A DNA stretch of 64,000 bases from Erythrobacter ani (GTDB lineage: Bacteria > Pseudomonadota > Alphaproteobacteria > Sphingomonadales > Sphingomonadaceae), in assembly GCF_019204025.1 (NCBI RefSeq), contig NZ_JAGSPB010000002.1, positions 682,001 through 746,000 on the forward strand, in the 5' to 3' direction. Position numbers and translations under genes: made by a program. The notes beneath the pieces were generated by a model that worked only from the letters and a program-made list of their open reading frames with translations, made no database searches and was not told the DNA's origin. Numbering within the stretch: position 1 is the first letter of the stretch; the number at the start of each line of letters is the position of its first letter. Below are positions 44,762-57,399 of the stretch, one piece after another.

Positions 44762-45445
44762 TCAGAGTGTTTCCAAGGCGGAAATCAGGCCGTCTAGCGA
44801 ATCAATCACGCCGTTTGCGCCCAGTTCGTGCGGCGGCTTATCGCAATATCCATATGCTGCCGCGATCACGGGCACGCCCGCAGCGCGGGCAGCATTCACG
44901 TCATAAGTTGAATCGCCCACGAACGCGAACGACCCGCCGCCGCAGCGTTTTCTGGCCTCGACAAGGGGGGCGGGATGCGGTTTTGAAAGGTACTTGCCGT
45001 CGTCTCCCTTACCCATGCTGTTGCCGCCGATGACTGTTTCAAAAGTTTCGATGAAGTCGAGCTGGGTCAGGATCGAACGGGCGAAATCCTCGAATTTGTT
45101 TGTGACCACCGCCATTTTCACACCGCGTCCGGCCAGATCAGCCACGACTTCGCGGGCATGCGGGTACGGCTTTGAATGCACGGCGTTGTGGTCGGCGTAA
45201 TATCTTAGCATCTGCTTGTAGAGCGCGTGAAAATCCTCATCCGGCATCCCGCCTTGCGCCTCCACAGCGCGCGCGAGCATAATTTTCGCTCCGCCACCGA
45301 TCAGGTCCTTGCAGCTATCGATAGGGACGGGATTGAACCCGCCGATTTGCAGCGCATGGTTCACCGCCGTGCCCAAATCACGGAACGTATCGAGCAGTGT
45401 GCCGTCGAGGTCGAACCCCACTGCGGTGAAAGCAAAGTCAGTCAT
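44762..45445 (-). CDS. gph: Phosphoglycolate phosphatase
   Basis: The 227-residue protein is a HAD-family phosphatase. FDLDGTLLDT gives the nucleophile and proton-donor aspartates, VVTNK motif II, the lysine in LSKPHPAPL motif III, and VGDSTYDVNAA motif IV. The cap domain lies at about 20-85. I chose the ATG at 45445 because the frame upstream of it enters glmU in antisense. It is divergent from glmU, with starts 76 bp apart. Confidence 0.92.
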   Translation of the reverse strand: MTDFAFTAVGFDLDGTLLDTFRDLGTAVNHALQIGGFNPVPIDSCKDLIGGGAKIMLARAVEAQGGMPDEDFHALYKQMLRYYADHNAVHSKPYPHAREVVADLAGRGVKMAVVTNKFEDFARSILTQLDFIETFETVIGGNSMGKGDDGKYLSKPHPAPLVEARKRCGGGSFAFVGDSTYDVNAARAAGVPVIAAAYGYCDKPPHELGANGVIDSLDGLISALETL

Positions 45446-45521
45446 GCACGACCGCGTGACGGAACGCTCTTCAAACCGCAAGCATTTGATGGCAAGCGCC
45501 GCGGCGCGTATTGGAGAAAGC

Positions 45522-46886
45522 ATGACCGATTTTGCCGCCATCATCCTCGCCGCTGGCAAGGGCACCCGTATGAAGAGCGACCTCCACAAGGTCTTGCATC
45601 CCATCGCGGGAAAGCCGATGCTGATGCATCTGCTCGACAGTTTCGGTGAGTTGTCACCCAAGCGCACGGTCATCGTCGTGGGTGACAAGCGAGAGCAACT
45701 TGACGATGCGCTCGCGGATCGGGCCATCACGACGGCTTTGCAGGAGCCGCAACACGGGACAGCGCATGCGGCGTTGCAGGCACGCGAAGCGCTGAAGGAC
45801 TTTACCGGCAATATCCTCATCTGTTTTGGCGACTGCCCCATGGTGAAAGCCACGACGGTGGCGAAGCTCACAGCCGCGCTGGATGACGGCGCAAAGGTTG
45901 CGGTGCTCGGCTTCCGGCCCGAAGATCCCCTGCAATATGGCCGCGTGATCGCAGACGCGGACGGCACGGTGCGCAAGATGATCGAATTCAAGGATGCGAG
46001 CGAAGAGGAGCGGGCCTGCGACCTGTGCAATTCGGGCCTTATCGTTGCGCATTCGGACGATATGTGGCCGCTTCTGGATAAGGTTGGCAACGACAACGCG
46101 CAGGGGGAATACTACCTTCCCGACGTCGCGACCGGCGCGATAGCGCGTGGCGATACGGTCAAAGTGGTCGAGACAGATCCGTCCGAGGTTGCGGGGATCA
46201 ATAGCCGCTCCGAACTCGCCGCTGCCGAAGCGCAGTGGCAAGCTTTCAAGCGCGAAGAGGCGATGGCGGGCGGCGCGACCCTGAAGGCGCCCGAGACCGT
46301 CTTCTTCAGCTGGGATACCGAATTGGGCAAGGATGTCGTGATCGAGCCTAATGTTGTCTTCGGACCTGGAGTGACGGTGGCCGACGGCGTGCATATCAAA
46401 TCGTTCTCGCACCTCGAAGGCGCGACCCTTGCAAGCGGCGTGCAGGTTGGCCCATTTGCGCGCCTGCGACCCGGTGCAGTCCTCGAAGAAGACAGTTTCG
46501 TCGGAAATTTCGTCGAGATGAAGAAAGCGACCTTGGGCAAGGGCGCGAAAGCCAGCCACCTCAGTTATATTGGCGATGCCACGGTGGGGGCGAACGCCAA
46601 TATTGGCGCGGGGACGATTACCTGCAATTACGATGGCTATTTCAAATACCACACGACCATCGGCGATCGCGCATTCATCGGTTCGAACAGCGCTTTGGTT
46701 GCGCCGGTCACCATCGGTCCCGATTCCATTGTGGCGGCCGGGTCGACCGTCAGCCGAGATGTCAGCGCAGGCGAGCTACGCATGGTACGCGCCGAACAAT
46801 TAGTGAAGCAGGGCTGGGCCGACCGTTTCCATGATACTATGAAAAAGAAAAAGGCCATGGCGAAACGGCCAAAGGACAAAAGGTGA
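45522..46886 (+). CDS. glmU: Bifunctional UDP-GlcNAc pyrophosphorylase / glucosamine-1-P acetyltransferase
   Basis: The 454-residue protein makes UDP-GlcNAc for peptidoglycan and LPS. The N-terminal uridyltransferase domain shows LAAGKGTRMKSDLHKVLHPIAGKPM and the EPQHGTAHA loop. The C-terminal left-handed beta-helix carries the NFVEMKKATLGKGAKASHLSYIGD acetyltransferase signature. The start at 45522 follows TTGGAGAAAG. Its stop overlaps the HNH gene start (GTGA). Confidence 0.96.
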   Translation: MTDFAAIILAAGKGTRMKSDLHKVLHPIAGKPMLMHLLDSFGELSPKRTVIVVGDKREQLDDALADRAITTALQEPQHGTAHAALQAREALKDFTGNILICFGDCPMVKATTVAKLTAALDDGAKVAVLGFRPEDPLQYGRVIADADGTVRKMIEFKDASEEERACDLCNSGLIVAHSDDMWPLLDKVGNDNAQGEYYLPDVATGAIARGDTVKVVETDPSEVAGINSRSELAAAEAQWQAFKREEAMAGGATLKAPETVFFSWDTELGKDVVIEPNVVFGPGVTVADGVHIKSFSHLEGATLASGVQVGPFARLRPGAVLEEDSFVGNFVEMKKATLGKGAKASHLSYIGDATVGANANIGAGTITCNYDGYFKYHTTIGDRAFIGSNSALVAPVTIGPDSIVAAGSTVSRDVSAGELRMVRAEQLVKQGWADRFHDTMKKKKAMAKRPKDKR

Positions 46887-47170
46887 GCCTTTTGGAGACT
46901 TCCGAAGAGCCGCTCACTTGCTGGCTCTGCTCCCGGCCCTTCGAGACGCTGATCCAGTGGCATCATCCGGTCCCGAAATCGAAGAAGGGGCGCGGCACTG
47001 TCCCCGTCCATCCGATCTGCCACAAGACCATCCACGCGAACTACACCAATTCCGAACTTGCGCGCATCGGCAATGATGCGGAGGTCGTTCGCAGCGATCC
47101 GGCGGTGGAAAAGTTTATGCGGTGGGTGGCTGGCAAGCCGCCCGACTTTCACGCTCCCACCCGCGGCTGA
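46883..47170 (+). CDS. Small HNH-endonuclease-fold protein
   Basis: The 95-residue protein is an HNH-type zinc-finger nuclease fold: CWLC knuckle, WHHPVPKSKKG with the catalytic histidine pair, and PICHKTIHANYTN, where HxN/H residues complete the metal site. It starts with GTG inside the glmU stop and so is translationally coupled to glmU. Small chromosomal HNH proteins of this type have unknown targets. No phage or restriction gene adjoins it. Confidence 0.85.
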   Translation: MSLLETSEEPLTCWLCSRPFETLIQWHHPVPKSKKGRGTVPVHPICHKTIHANYTNSELARIGNDAEVVRSDPAVEKFMRWVAGKPPDFHAPTRG

Positions 47171-47239
47171 ATTGCGGCTTTCGGGAACTTTTGCCCTGCA
47201 CAGATGCTGATTAATCAAAGCATTAGCAGGAGCATTACT

Positions 47240-47887
47240 ATGGGTATCGGTCGATGGGTCGCCGCAGGTCTGGGTATCGCGGCAGTCGGTGCAGTCGCCG
47301 CCTATGCGCAATATAGCGACACCGAAGAGGCACCTTATAAGGTTGTTCTGGAAGACGGCGAGTTCGAGGTGCGGGAATATCCCGCGATTATCGTCGCCGA
47401 AGTTACCCATACCGGACAGCGACGGCAGGCAAGAAGTGCAAGCTTTCGCCGCCTTGCAGCATATATTTTCGGACAGGATCGTCCACGTGGAGGCGACAAG
47501 ATAGCGATGACAGCACCGGTGCTGAGTGACCGGGTCGACCAGGATGAGAAGATCGCGATGACGGCGCCGGTTCTGCAGGATCAGACGGGCAGCGATACCT
47601 GGCGGATGCGTTTCGTCATGCCTGCCAAATATACACTGGAGACGCTCCCTGCCGCTCCGCCGGACATCATCCTTGCTGAGGTGCCGGCCCGCCGGATGGC
47701 AGCCGTGCGGTTCAGTGGGAATGCGCGCGAGGCGACCTTGATTGAAATGGAAGCGAAGCTGTTGGACTGGATAGCCAACCGGGGTCTGACGACAGTCGGC
47801 GGGCCGGAATATGCTGGCTACGATGCGCCGATGGTTCCGGGTCCAATGCGGCGCAACGAAGTCATGATCGAAGTGGCGGCCGAATAA
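47240..47887 (+). CDS. SOUL-family heme-binding-like protein
   Basis: The 215-residue protein has an N-terminal hydrophobic anchor or signal (IGRWVAAGLGIAAVGAVAAYAQ) and then a SOUL domain: YKVVLEDGEFEVREYPAIIVAEV and a repeated IAMTAPVL motif that occurs twice, RFVMPAKYTLETLP, and a closing RRNEVMIEV. The start at 47240 follows AGCAGGAGCATT. SOUL proteins bind heme or related tetrapyrroles; a periplasmic or membrane-anchored form is predicted. It is convergent with sciP. Confidence 0.9.
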   Translation: MGIGRWVAAGLGIAAVGAVAAYAQYSDTEEAPYKVVLEDGEFEVREYPAIIVAEVTHTGQRRQARSASFRRLAAYIFGQDRPRGGDKIAMTAPVLSDRVDQDEKIAMTAPVLQDQTGSDTWRMRFVMPAKYTLETLPAAPPDIILAEVPARRMAAVRFSGNAREATLIEMEAKLLDWIANRGLTTVGGPEYAGYDAPMVPGPMRRNEVMIEVAAE

Positions 47888-47922
47888 GGGGGCTCAGCCG
47901 GCCGCCAAGGTCCGATCATACT

Positions 47923-48168
47923 TTACGCGTCTTCGAGAGTGCGTTTGGTTGCGGCGGTCGAGGCCCGACCGCTTTCCCGTTCCCACTGCTCGAATTCGCT
48001 GCGGCTCAACAGGTATCGTTCTCGCGCTTCGTGAAAGCTGATCACGCGGTCATGGACCGCCTGAACAACGTCTGCCTTTTTAGCCTTTGACCAATAGACC
48101 CGGTGCGATTTCGGAAGACCATATTGCTTGATCGCATCGGATATGGACATGTGTCGGGGGTATGCCAC
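47923..48168 (-). CDS. sciP: SciP-like CtrA inhibitor (DUF1153)
   Basis: The 81-residue protein matches the SciP/DUF1153 family: RHMSISDAIKQYGLP, WSKAKKADVVQAV and ISFHEARERYLLSRSEFEQW. In Caulobacter SciP binds the cell-cycle regulator CtrA and blocks its recruitment of RNA polymerase; the sphingomonad copy is assumed to do the same. The start is GTG at 48168, with a strong AAGGAG 7 nt before it, which decides it over the internal ATG. A near-CtrA-box element lies about 100 bp upstream. Confidence 0.88.
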   Translation of the reverse strand: MAYPRHMSISDAIKQYGLPKSHRVYWSKAKKADVVQAVHDRVISFHEARERYLLSRSEFEQWERESGRASTAATKRTLEDA

Positions 48169-48267
48169 GTTTTTACTCCTTAGTTCAGGTGCCCCAATTT
48201 CAAAGCGCCCTCTGTTGACGGCAGAACAGTCGGGTTTTCAGGCTTAATTCGGTCCTACCAAGGATGG

Positions 48268-48282
48268 TTAAGACCGCGTTGA
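48268..48282. promoter_or_regulatory. Near-consensus CtrA box upstream of sciP
   Basis: TTAA, seven bases, TTGA differs by one base from the CtrA box TTAA-N7-TTAA and lies in the sciP upstream region. By-eye match; the motif is short and could be chance. Confidence 0.3.
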
Positions 48283-48358
48283 CGCCGCCCTACGTGGCTG
48301 GCTTGCGGTGAAGTGAGTGCGAAGTGTCGCTCTGTTTTACACCTTTGATTTCGGCTAC

Positions 48359-48393
48359 GAAAAAGGGGCGGTTCCATCAAAGGAATCGCCCCC
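48359..48393 (-). terminator. Terminator of the prolyl oligopeptidase gene
   Basis: Read on the - strand, GGGGCGATTCC and GGAACCGCCCC form a stem with one mismatch and a TTTGAT loop, followed by TTTTT. It begins 26 bp after the stop codon. Confidence 0.8.
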
Positions 48394-48418
48394 GTTCATC
48401 GCAGCATTACAGCGCGTG

Positions 48419-50575
48419 TCAGCCGCCGGATTGATCGTCCATCAACTGCTGCATCAGGTAGACATATTGTAGCGCCTGAAGCTTGGCGCGTTGTTCATTA
48501 TCAACACCGCCGGAATGCCCGCCGGTCATGTCTTCGAAGTAATAGTAGGGCTGACCGAGCTCTTTGAGACGCGCGGCACCTTTGCGCGCGTGTGCGGGAT
48601 GAGTGCGGTCATCCGCGGTCGAAGCCCACAGGAACGGTGTGGGGTAGTTCACGCCTTTCTCGATCTTCTGATAGGGCGAATACGCCTCGATCCATGCACG
48701 CTGTTCGGGGATCCGTGGATCGCCGTATTCGCCGATCCACGACGCACCGCGGCCGATCAGGTGGTAGCGCAGCATGTCAAACAGCGGGATCTGGACGATC
48801 GCAGCGCCGAACAGATCGGGGCGCTGGGTAAACGCCGTGCCGACCAACAGTCCGCCTTGAGAGCCGCCCTGGATGCCGAGATGCTTGGGCGAGGTGAAGC
48901 CTTTATCGACGAGGTCCTGTCCAACAGCGATAAAGTCGTCCCAGGTGCGCTGCTTGTTTTCGCGGATCGCTGTCTGGTGCCAACCGGGACCGAACTCGCC
49001 GCCGCCGCGCAGATTGGCGAGCACATATGCGCCGCCATTTTCGAGCCACAGCTTACCAGTCGAGCCAAGATAGCCGGGCAGGCGCGGGACCTGAAATCCG
49101 CCGTAACCGGTCATTAGCACTGCTGTTTCGCCGTTCATGTCCATTCCGGCAGGCTTGACAATGAAGTACGGGATTCTGTTTCCGTCGGCGCTCGTCGCCT
49201 CGTGCTGCTCGACCTCCATTCCCGCTTTATCGAAATAGCTGGGCGAAGTCTTGAGCACCTGCGGCGCCCCGTCTCCGTCCGCATAGTATAGCGTCGTCGG
49301 GTTGAGGAAATCGGTGACCGTGAACATTATCTGGTCGGTTTCGTCCGATGCCGCGACGATGCCGACTGTCGCATTGTCGGGCAGGGCGACCTGCTCGCTC
49401 ACCCAGGAACCGTCAACGTAGTTGAACTGCAATACCTTGCCGACAACATTATCGAGCATATCAACGAACAGCGCGTTTCCGGTTATCGCGCCGCCGCGCT
49501 TGGTCTGGCGATCGCCCGGCGCCCACACCAGCGTCTTGGCGGCGCCATTGGGATCGGCTTTCCATCGTTCGAGATTGACTGCTATCAAGCTGTCGGCAGG
49601 GAAGGTCTGTCCGTCCACATCCCAATCGACGTCGGTCGAATAGAGCAGGTGACCATCGACGATTCCATAAGGCGAAGCTTTCTTCGGAATGTCGAGCTTC
49701 ACCCACTCGCCATCCATGTCGACGAAATACTCCGCCTCGTGGAAGCTGACGCCTCTCATTGCCGTACGTGCGTGGATTGTCCCCGTGTTGTCACGCAGCA
49801 GGCTCGCGCCGGCCCATACGTCGCTGGGTTCACCACGAAAGATTTCCTCTGCGTCTGAGAGCGGTGTGCCCCGTTTCCACACGCGGCTGGTGAAAGGGTA
49901 TTCGCTGTCGGTCAGCGTTCCTTCGCCAAAGTCGCGACCGACCAGAAGTGTGTCTTCATCGATCCAGCTGATCCCGCCCTGGCTTTTTTCTTCTATGACG
50001 AAGCCGCCTTCGACGAAGCTTTTCGTGGCTGTATCGAACTCGCGCAAGATGGTCGCATCCTCGCCGCCATCCGATAGCGCGATCATGCACTTGGTGCGGG
50101 CAGGGGGAAGGCAGGTCGATCCCTTGTAGACCCATTCCTTCCCCTCCGCCGCGGCCAGCGCGTCGACGTCTAGCACGGTTTCCCAAACGGGCTCTTCCGT
50201 CTGATAGCTATCAAGTGTGGTCCGCCGCAGGAGGCCTTTCGGATTCTGCTTGTCCTGCCAGAAATTATAAAGTCCGTCGGGACGGAAGCTGACGAACGGG
50301 ATGCGGTCTTCGCTGTCGAATATAGCGAGAGCATCCGCCTTGAGGTGTTCGAAACGCGGATCGCTTTCCAACGCTGCCTGCGTCAGCTGGTTCTCGTTCT
50401 CGACCCAGGCCAGTGCCTCATCGCTTCGCGCTTCTTCAAGCCAGATATACGGATCTTGCTCGGGGCCTGGTACGCCATCAGCTGCCGCCTCCTGATCGTG
50501 GTTATTGGCAGATGCGCCGGTCGCTTGAGTAATAGTCATGGCCGCCGCCAATGCGAGTGTTGAAACAAAGCTCAA
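48419..50575 (-). CDS. Exported prolyl oligopeptidase (S9A)
   Basis: The 718-residue protein has a signal peptide (FVSTLALAAAMTITQATGASA, starting with TTG) and then a seven-bladed propeller. The catalytic domain is C-terminal: nucleophile serine in GIQGGSQGGLLVG, aspartate in TADDRTHPAHA, histidine in GGHSGG. Family S9A cleaves short peptides after proline. The start is TTG at 50575, with GAGGA just upstream; an internal ATG would remove the signal peptide. A terminator follows. Confidence 0.92.
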   Translation of the reverse strand: MSFVSTLALAAAMTITQATGASANNHDQEAAADGVPGPEQDPYIWLEEARSDEALAWVENENQLTQAALESDPRFEHLKADALAIFDSEDRIPFVSFRPDGLYNFWQDKQNPKGLLRRTTLDSYQTEEPVWETVLDVDALAAAEGKEWVYKGSTCLPPARTKCMIALSDGGEDATILREFDTATKSFVEGGFVIEEKSQGGISWIDEDTLLVGRDFGEGTLTDSEYPFTSRVWKRGTPLSDAEEIFRGEPSDVWAGASLLRDNTGTIHARTAMRGVSFHEAEYFVDMDGEWVKLDIPKKASPYGIVDGHLLYSTDVDWDVDGQTFPADSLIAVNLERWKADPNGAAKTLVWAPGDRQTKRGGAITGNALFVDMLDNVVGKVLQFNYVDGSWVSEQVALPDNATVGIVAASDETDQIMFTVTDFLNPTTLYYADGDGAPQVLKTSPSYFDKAGMEVEQHEATSADGNRIPYFIVKPAGMDMNGETAVLMTGYGGFQVPRLPGYLGSTGKLWLENGGAYVLANLRGGGEFGPGWHQTAIRENKQRTWDDFIAVGQDLVDKGFTSPKHLGIQGGSQGGLLVGTAFTQRPDLFGAAIVQIPLFDMLRYHLIGRGASWIGEYGDPRIPEQRAWIEAYSPYQKIEKGVNYPTPFLWASTADDRTHPAHARKGAARLKELGQPYYYFEDMTGGHSGGVDNEQRAKLQALQYVYLMQQLMDDQSGG

Positions 50576-50665
50576 ATGTCCTCTCCGCTTGGGAATTTTG
50601 TATCTTGGGTTTGCCCAAGGTATCGCGAAAAGCCAAGCGCTAAGCAGCGGATTTCCCGCCAGTTT

Positions 50666-52333
50666 TCAGCTTGCCTGTTGTGCCACCTGAACCTCGCGTT
50701 CGCGCGGAAGGAAAACTGGCGTCCGTTCATCGCTGGCGTCCATTTTCCCGATCGCAGCAAGGATGTGTTCGCGCACGCGGCATTGCAGTTTCCATCCGGC
50801 CTTCGGATCTTCCGCGCGCGCTAGAAAGCGAACAGTCATCGCCTGAGCATCGTGGCCCACGACCTGGACTTCAGCTTCTTCGGCATCCATCACTGCGTCG
50901 TCGTTCTCGACAAACTGCTGAAACTCTTCTCGCAGTCGGTCGATATCCGCCCGGTGGTCCAGCATCAGCTCGACATGGGTCATCAGGCTTGGGTCGGTCT
51001 TGGTCCAGTTTTCGAAGCTTTCACCGATGAATGCGGCAACCGGAGCCATCAGGCGGCGCTCATCCCAAGTGCGGAGGCGCAGATGGGTGAAGCCGATCCG
51101 CTCGATATAGCACCACTGTCCCTGCCAGTAGACTGCATCGCCGATGCGCGCGGTTTTCGCGAAGGCGATCTGGATACTCGCCATCAGGTCGCCAAGCGCC
51201 TGCCGCGCGGCGAATACGAGGATCAGGCCGAGCACACCGGCAGATGCGAGCAGACTAAAGCCCAGCGTGCTGGCGATGTCGGTCTGGATAAGCACCACTG
51301 CTGCCGCGATCAGTACAACGAACACAGTGATAATCCGCTGGCCCGCCGCCAGCTTTGTGAAGTAGTCGCGCGCTTCTTCGTTGTCGGGATCTTCCAGTTC
51401 CCGCGTCCGCTGGCCCGATGCAAAGTCAATGATCGTCTCAATGATGACGAGGATCAAAGCTCCGATGGCGGCGACGAACAGCGTGATTTCCAGTGGGTCG
51501 AGGATACTCGCGACGGTTCCAGAAAAATTGAAGATTGAGCTGCGCAGCAGGGCAAAGGTCCCGGCGAGCGCTGTGAGCGAAGCGGGAAGGTGGATTGCGC
51601 GGGCGATGCTGTGTGCCAATCGCTCTTCATCGAGATTTTCTCGAAACCGCCTGATGCCAGCATAAACCAACGCTGCGGCCATCAACGCCAGAATCAGAAC
51701 GACCGGCAGCGATATCACTTCCCACCAGGCGAGGGTCCAGAAGGCCTGCTTGCGAAGCTGTGGGGGCAGGGACTTTTCGAACTTCGACGGACCGTACCGC
51801 TCGTAAAGCGCCGGAATGTTCTCGACCGTCTGGCGGCTTATCATCCAGACTGGCTCGCCGTTCGGGGTTTTTAAACGTGCAATGCGGAATGAGTAATCGC
51901 GGCCATCGGCACGCAAATGCGTGAGCACGATGCTGCGGCGCGGTTCGCCTGCCAATGGCTCCTTGTCGCTGGCGATCACTTCGACCGCATCAGGCCGGTC
52001 TGAAAGCCCGCGCCAGTCGATCAGGATCGAGCGGTTGACGATATCAAAGGCCTGCCGCGCGAGTTCAGGGCCGCGAGCCGCTTGTTCGGAGACGGACAAA
52101 TCGGAGAGGTCGAGCGCGGTCGCGACGCGGTCCCATTCTTCGGCGTGTCCGGCATCCATCAGGCTTTCGAACAGCGCCTGAGGGGTTTCCAGATCGAGAA
52201 GTTCCGCCGGTTGCGGAAGGCCGGGATTGATGACGTCGAGCTCGTAGACGTGGGGCTCGGACGAGGCGGGCACATCGCTCGGACCTTGAGCGGCGATGGG
52301 AAACGCAATCAGCGCCAGCCAGATCATCATCAA
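50666..52333 (-). CDS. Mechanosensitive ion channel, MscS family
   Basis: The 555-residue protein has a signal-like N-terminus, a periplasmic domain to about residue 190, five or so spans between about 190 and 370, and the MscS core in its third part (LGFSLLASAGVLGLILVFAARQALGDLMASIQIAFAKTARIGD, described here in parts: SLLASAG, GLILVFAARQALG). That core is the pore-lining glycine/alanine helix and the beta domain. C-terminal cytoplasmic residues follow to about 555. It probably gates solute efflux on hypo-osmotic shock. It precedes the protease gene by 90 bp. Confidence 0.9.
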   Translation of the reverse strand: MMMIWLALIAFPIAAQGPSDVPASSEPHVYELDVINPGLPQPAELLDLETPQALFESLMDAGHAEEWDRVATALDLSDLSVSEQAARGPELARQAFDIVNRSILIDWRGLSDRPDAVEVIASDKEPLAGEPRRSIVLTHLRADGRDYSFRIARLKTPNGEPVWMISRQTVENIPALYERYGPSKFEKSLPPQLRKQAFWTLAWWEVISLPVVLILALMAAALVYAGIRRFRENLDEERLAHSIARAIHLPASLTALAGTFALLRSSIFNFSGTVASILDPLEITLFVAAIGALILVIIETIIDFASGQRTRELEDPDNEEARDYFTKLAAGQRIITVFVVLIAAAVVLIQTDIASTLGFSLLASAGVLGLILVFAARQALGDLMASIQIAFAKTARIGDAVYWQGQWCYIERIGFTHLRLRTWDERRLMAPVAAFIGESFENWTKTDPSLMTHVELMLDHRADIDRLREEFQQFVENDDAVMDAEEAEVQVVGHDAQAMTVRFLARAEDPKAGWKLQCRVREHILAAIGKMDASDERTPVFLPREREVQVAQQAS

Positions 52334-52411
52334 GATGCGAGTGATAGTCCAATCCCCATGCTACCCAAAACCACCGACTAACCAACGGGAGGCGGAGCGC
52401 AGAGTTCCGAA

Positions 52412-52456
52412 ATGAAGAAGGGCGGCTCTGCCATGAAAGCAGGACCGCCCTTCTGA
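52412..52456 (-). terminator. Terminator of the atp operon
   Basis: A 9-bp GC-rich stem (GAAGGGCGG with CCGCCCTTC) is extended by a 5-bp inner stem after one mismatch, and is followed by T residues on the - strand. It lies 20 bp after the atpC stop. Confidence 0.82.
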
Positions 52457-52476
52457 ATGCTTCGAGATCGGAGAGT

Positions 52477-52734
52477 TTAGCCTTCGACGTGCTCCGCGAG
52501 AACGGTCAATCCGGAATCGCCCACTTCGGCGAAGCCGCCTCTGACTTCGATGGTTTCCGGCTCCGCGCCTTCGCTCTTATAGACCTGCACCGCGCCATCA
52601 CGGATCGTAGACATAAAGGGCGCATGGCCTTCAAGTACGCCGAATTCGCCTTCGGCACCGGGGACGACGACCATGTGGACGTCTTCCGATCGGACCAGCT
52701 TGGCCGGGGTTACGAGTTCGAAGTGGAGTGGCAT
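52477..52734 (-). CDS. atpC: ATP synthase F1 epsilon subunit
   Basis: The 85-residue protein is the N-terminal beta-sandwich of the epsilon subunit: [34 protein letters not shown] and [19 protein letters not shown]. The C-terminal helical arm found in longer epsilons is missing, which is normal for alphaproteobacteria of this group. It is the last gene of atpHAGDC, 5 bp after atpD. Confidence 0.95.
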   Translation of the reverse strand: MPLHFELVTPAKLVRSEDVHMVVVPGAEGEFGVLEGHAPFMSTIRDGAVQVYKSEGAEPETIEVRGGFAEVGDSGLTVLAEHVEG

Positions 52735-52739
52735 GTCGC

Positions 52740-54218
<1,479 letters not shown>

Positions 54219-55088
54219 TTAAAGCGCTTCCGCGCCTGCAATGATTTCAATGAGTTCGGTGGTAATCGCGGCCTGACGGCGGCGGTTGTATTCGATATTG
54301 AGGTCTTTGATGAGATCGCCCGCATTTCGCGTCGCGTTGTCCATCGCCGTCATCGAGGCGCCTTGCTCCGATGCCTCACGCTCCAGCAGAGCGCCGAACA
54401 GCTGCGTCTTTACGTAGCGCGGCAGCAATTCTTCGAGGATTTCTTCTTCGCCTGGCTCGTACTCGACCACGGCATCGCTATCGTCTGCGACATCGGGCGA
54501 GGGGACCGGGATCAACTGATTGACGGTCGGGTCCTGAACCAACGCGGATTTAAACGTCGGGTAGATAAGGTGCGCGATGTCATACTTGCCAGCATCGTAC
54601 ATTTCGATCAGCTCTGCAGCGATCGCGTCGGCTTCCTCGAAACCGGGCGTCTTGACCGTACTTGTATCGAAATGCTGCCCGATTCGATCTGCGTATTCGC
54701 GTTTGATCGGCGCGCGGCCTTTTTTTCCGACGAGGTAAAATTCGACGTCCTTGCCCGCTGCGAGCAATTCCTCCGCCTTGGCCTTGGCAGCCTTGACGAT
54801 GTTCGAGTTCAACCCGCCGCACAGACCCTTGTCGGTGTTGACCACGACCAGCAGGTTGCGCTTATCGGAGCCTGTGCCGGCGAGCAGTTTTGGTGCGCTG
54901 TCGCCCGAAACCTTGCTCGCGAGGCTCGCCATGACGGCAGCCAAACGCTCCTGATAAGGACGCGCGGCCTCGGCAGCGGACTGCGCCCGGCGAAGCTTCG
55001 CCGCGGCGACCATCTGTTTGGCCTTGGTGATCTTCTGGGTCGATTTGACCGACCCGATCCGATCCTTGAGTTCCTTGAGGCTTGCCAT
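54219..55088 (-). CDS. atpG: ATP synthase F1 gamma subunit
   Basis: The 289-residue protein is the rotary central stalk. The N-terminal helix [20 protein letters not shown] and the C-terminal helix [17 protein letters not shown] that enter the alpha-beta ring are conserved. An acidic insert ([20 protein letters not shown]) lies at about 190-210. It follows atpA by 11 bp. Confidence 0.97.
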   Translation of the reverse strand: MASLKELKDRIGSVKSTQKITKAKQMVAAAKLRRAQSAAEAARPYQERLAAVMASLASKVSGDSAPKLLAGTGSDKRNLLVVVNTDKGLCGGLNSNIVKAAKAKAEELLAAGKDVEFYLVGKKGRAPIKREYADRIGQHFDTSTVKTPGFEEADAIAAELIEMYDAGKYDIAHLIYPTFKSALVQDPTVNQLIPVPSPDVADDSDAVVEYEPGEEEILEELLPRYVKTQLFGALLEREASEQGASMTAMDNATRNAGDLIKDLNIEYNRRRQAAITTELIEIIAGAEAL

Positions 55089-55099
55089 CTGGCGTTACC

Positions 55100-57194
<2,095 letters not shown>

Positions 57195-57399
57195 GCGTTT
57201 CGATGTCCTTTAGGATCTTCGAGAATAACGATGCATCGCTTCGAGGGCTCGGGTCGCATGAGAGCATCCCGACGAAGCTGGCGCGCGCCTAGCAATGTCT
57301 TCGTGATTCCGCAAGCGAAGCGCACGGGAATTCTGGACATCGTAGATTGCCCACGGCACAACTGTACTCAAGAGCGAATGCGCTCGGAGGAGAGGAACT

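Noticed and set aside
45446-46096. Upstream extension of gph
   Set aside because: The extra in-frame stretch is antisense to glmU, and the HAD motif sits at the shorter start's N-terminus.
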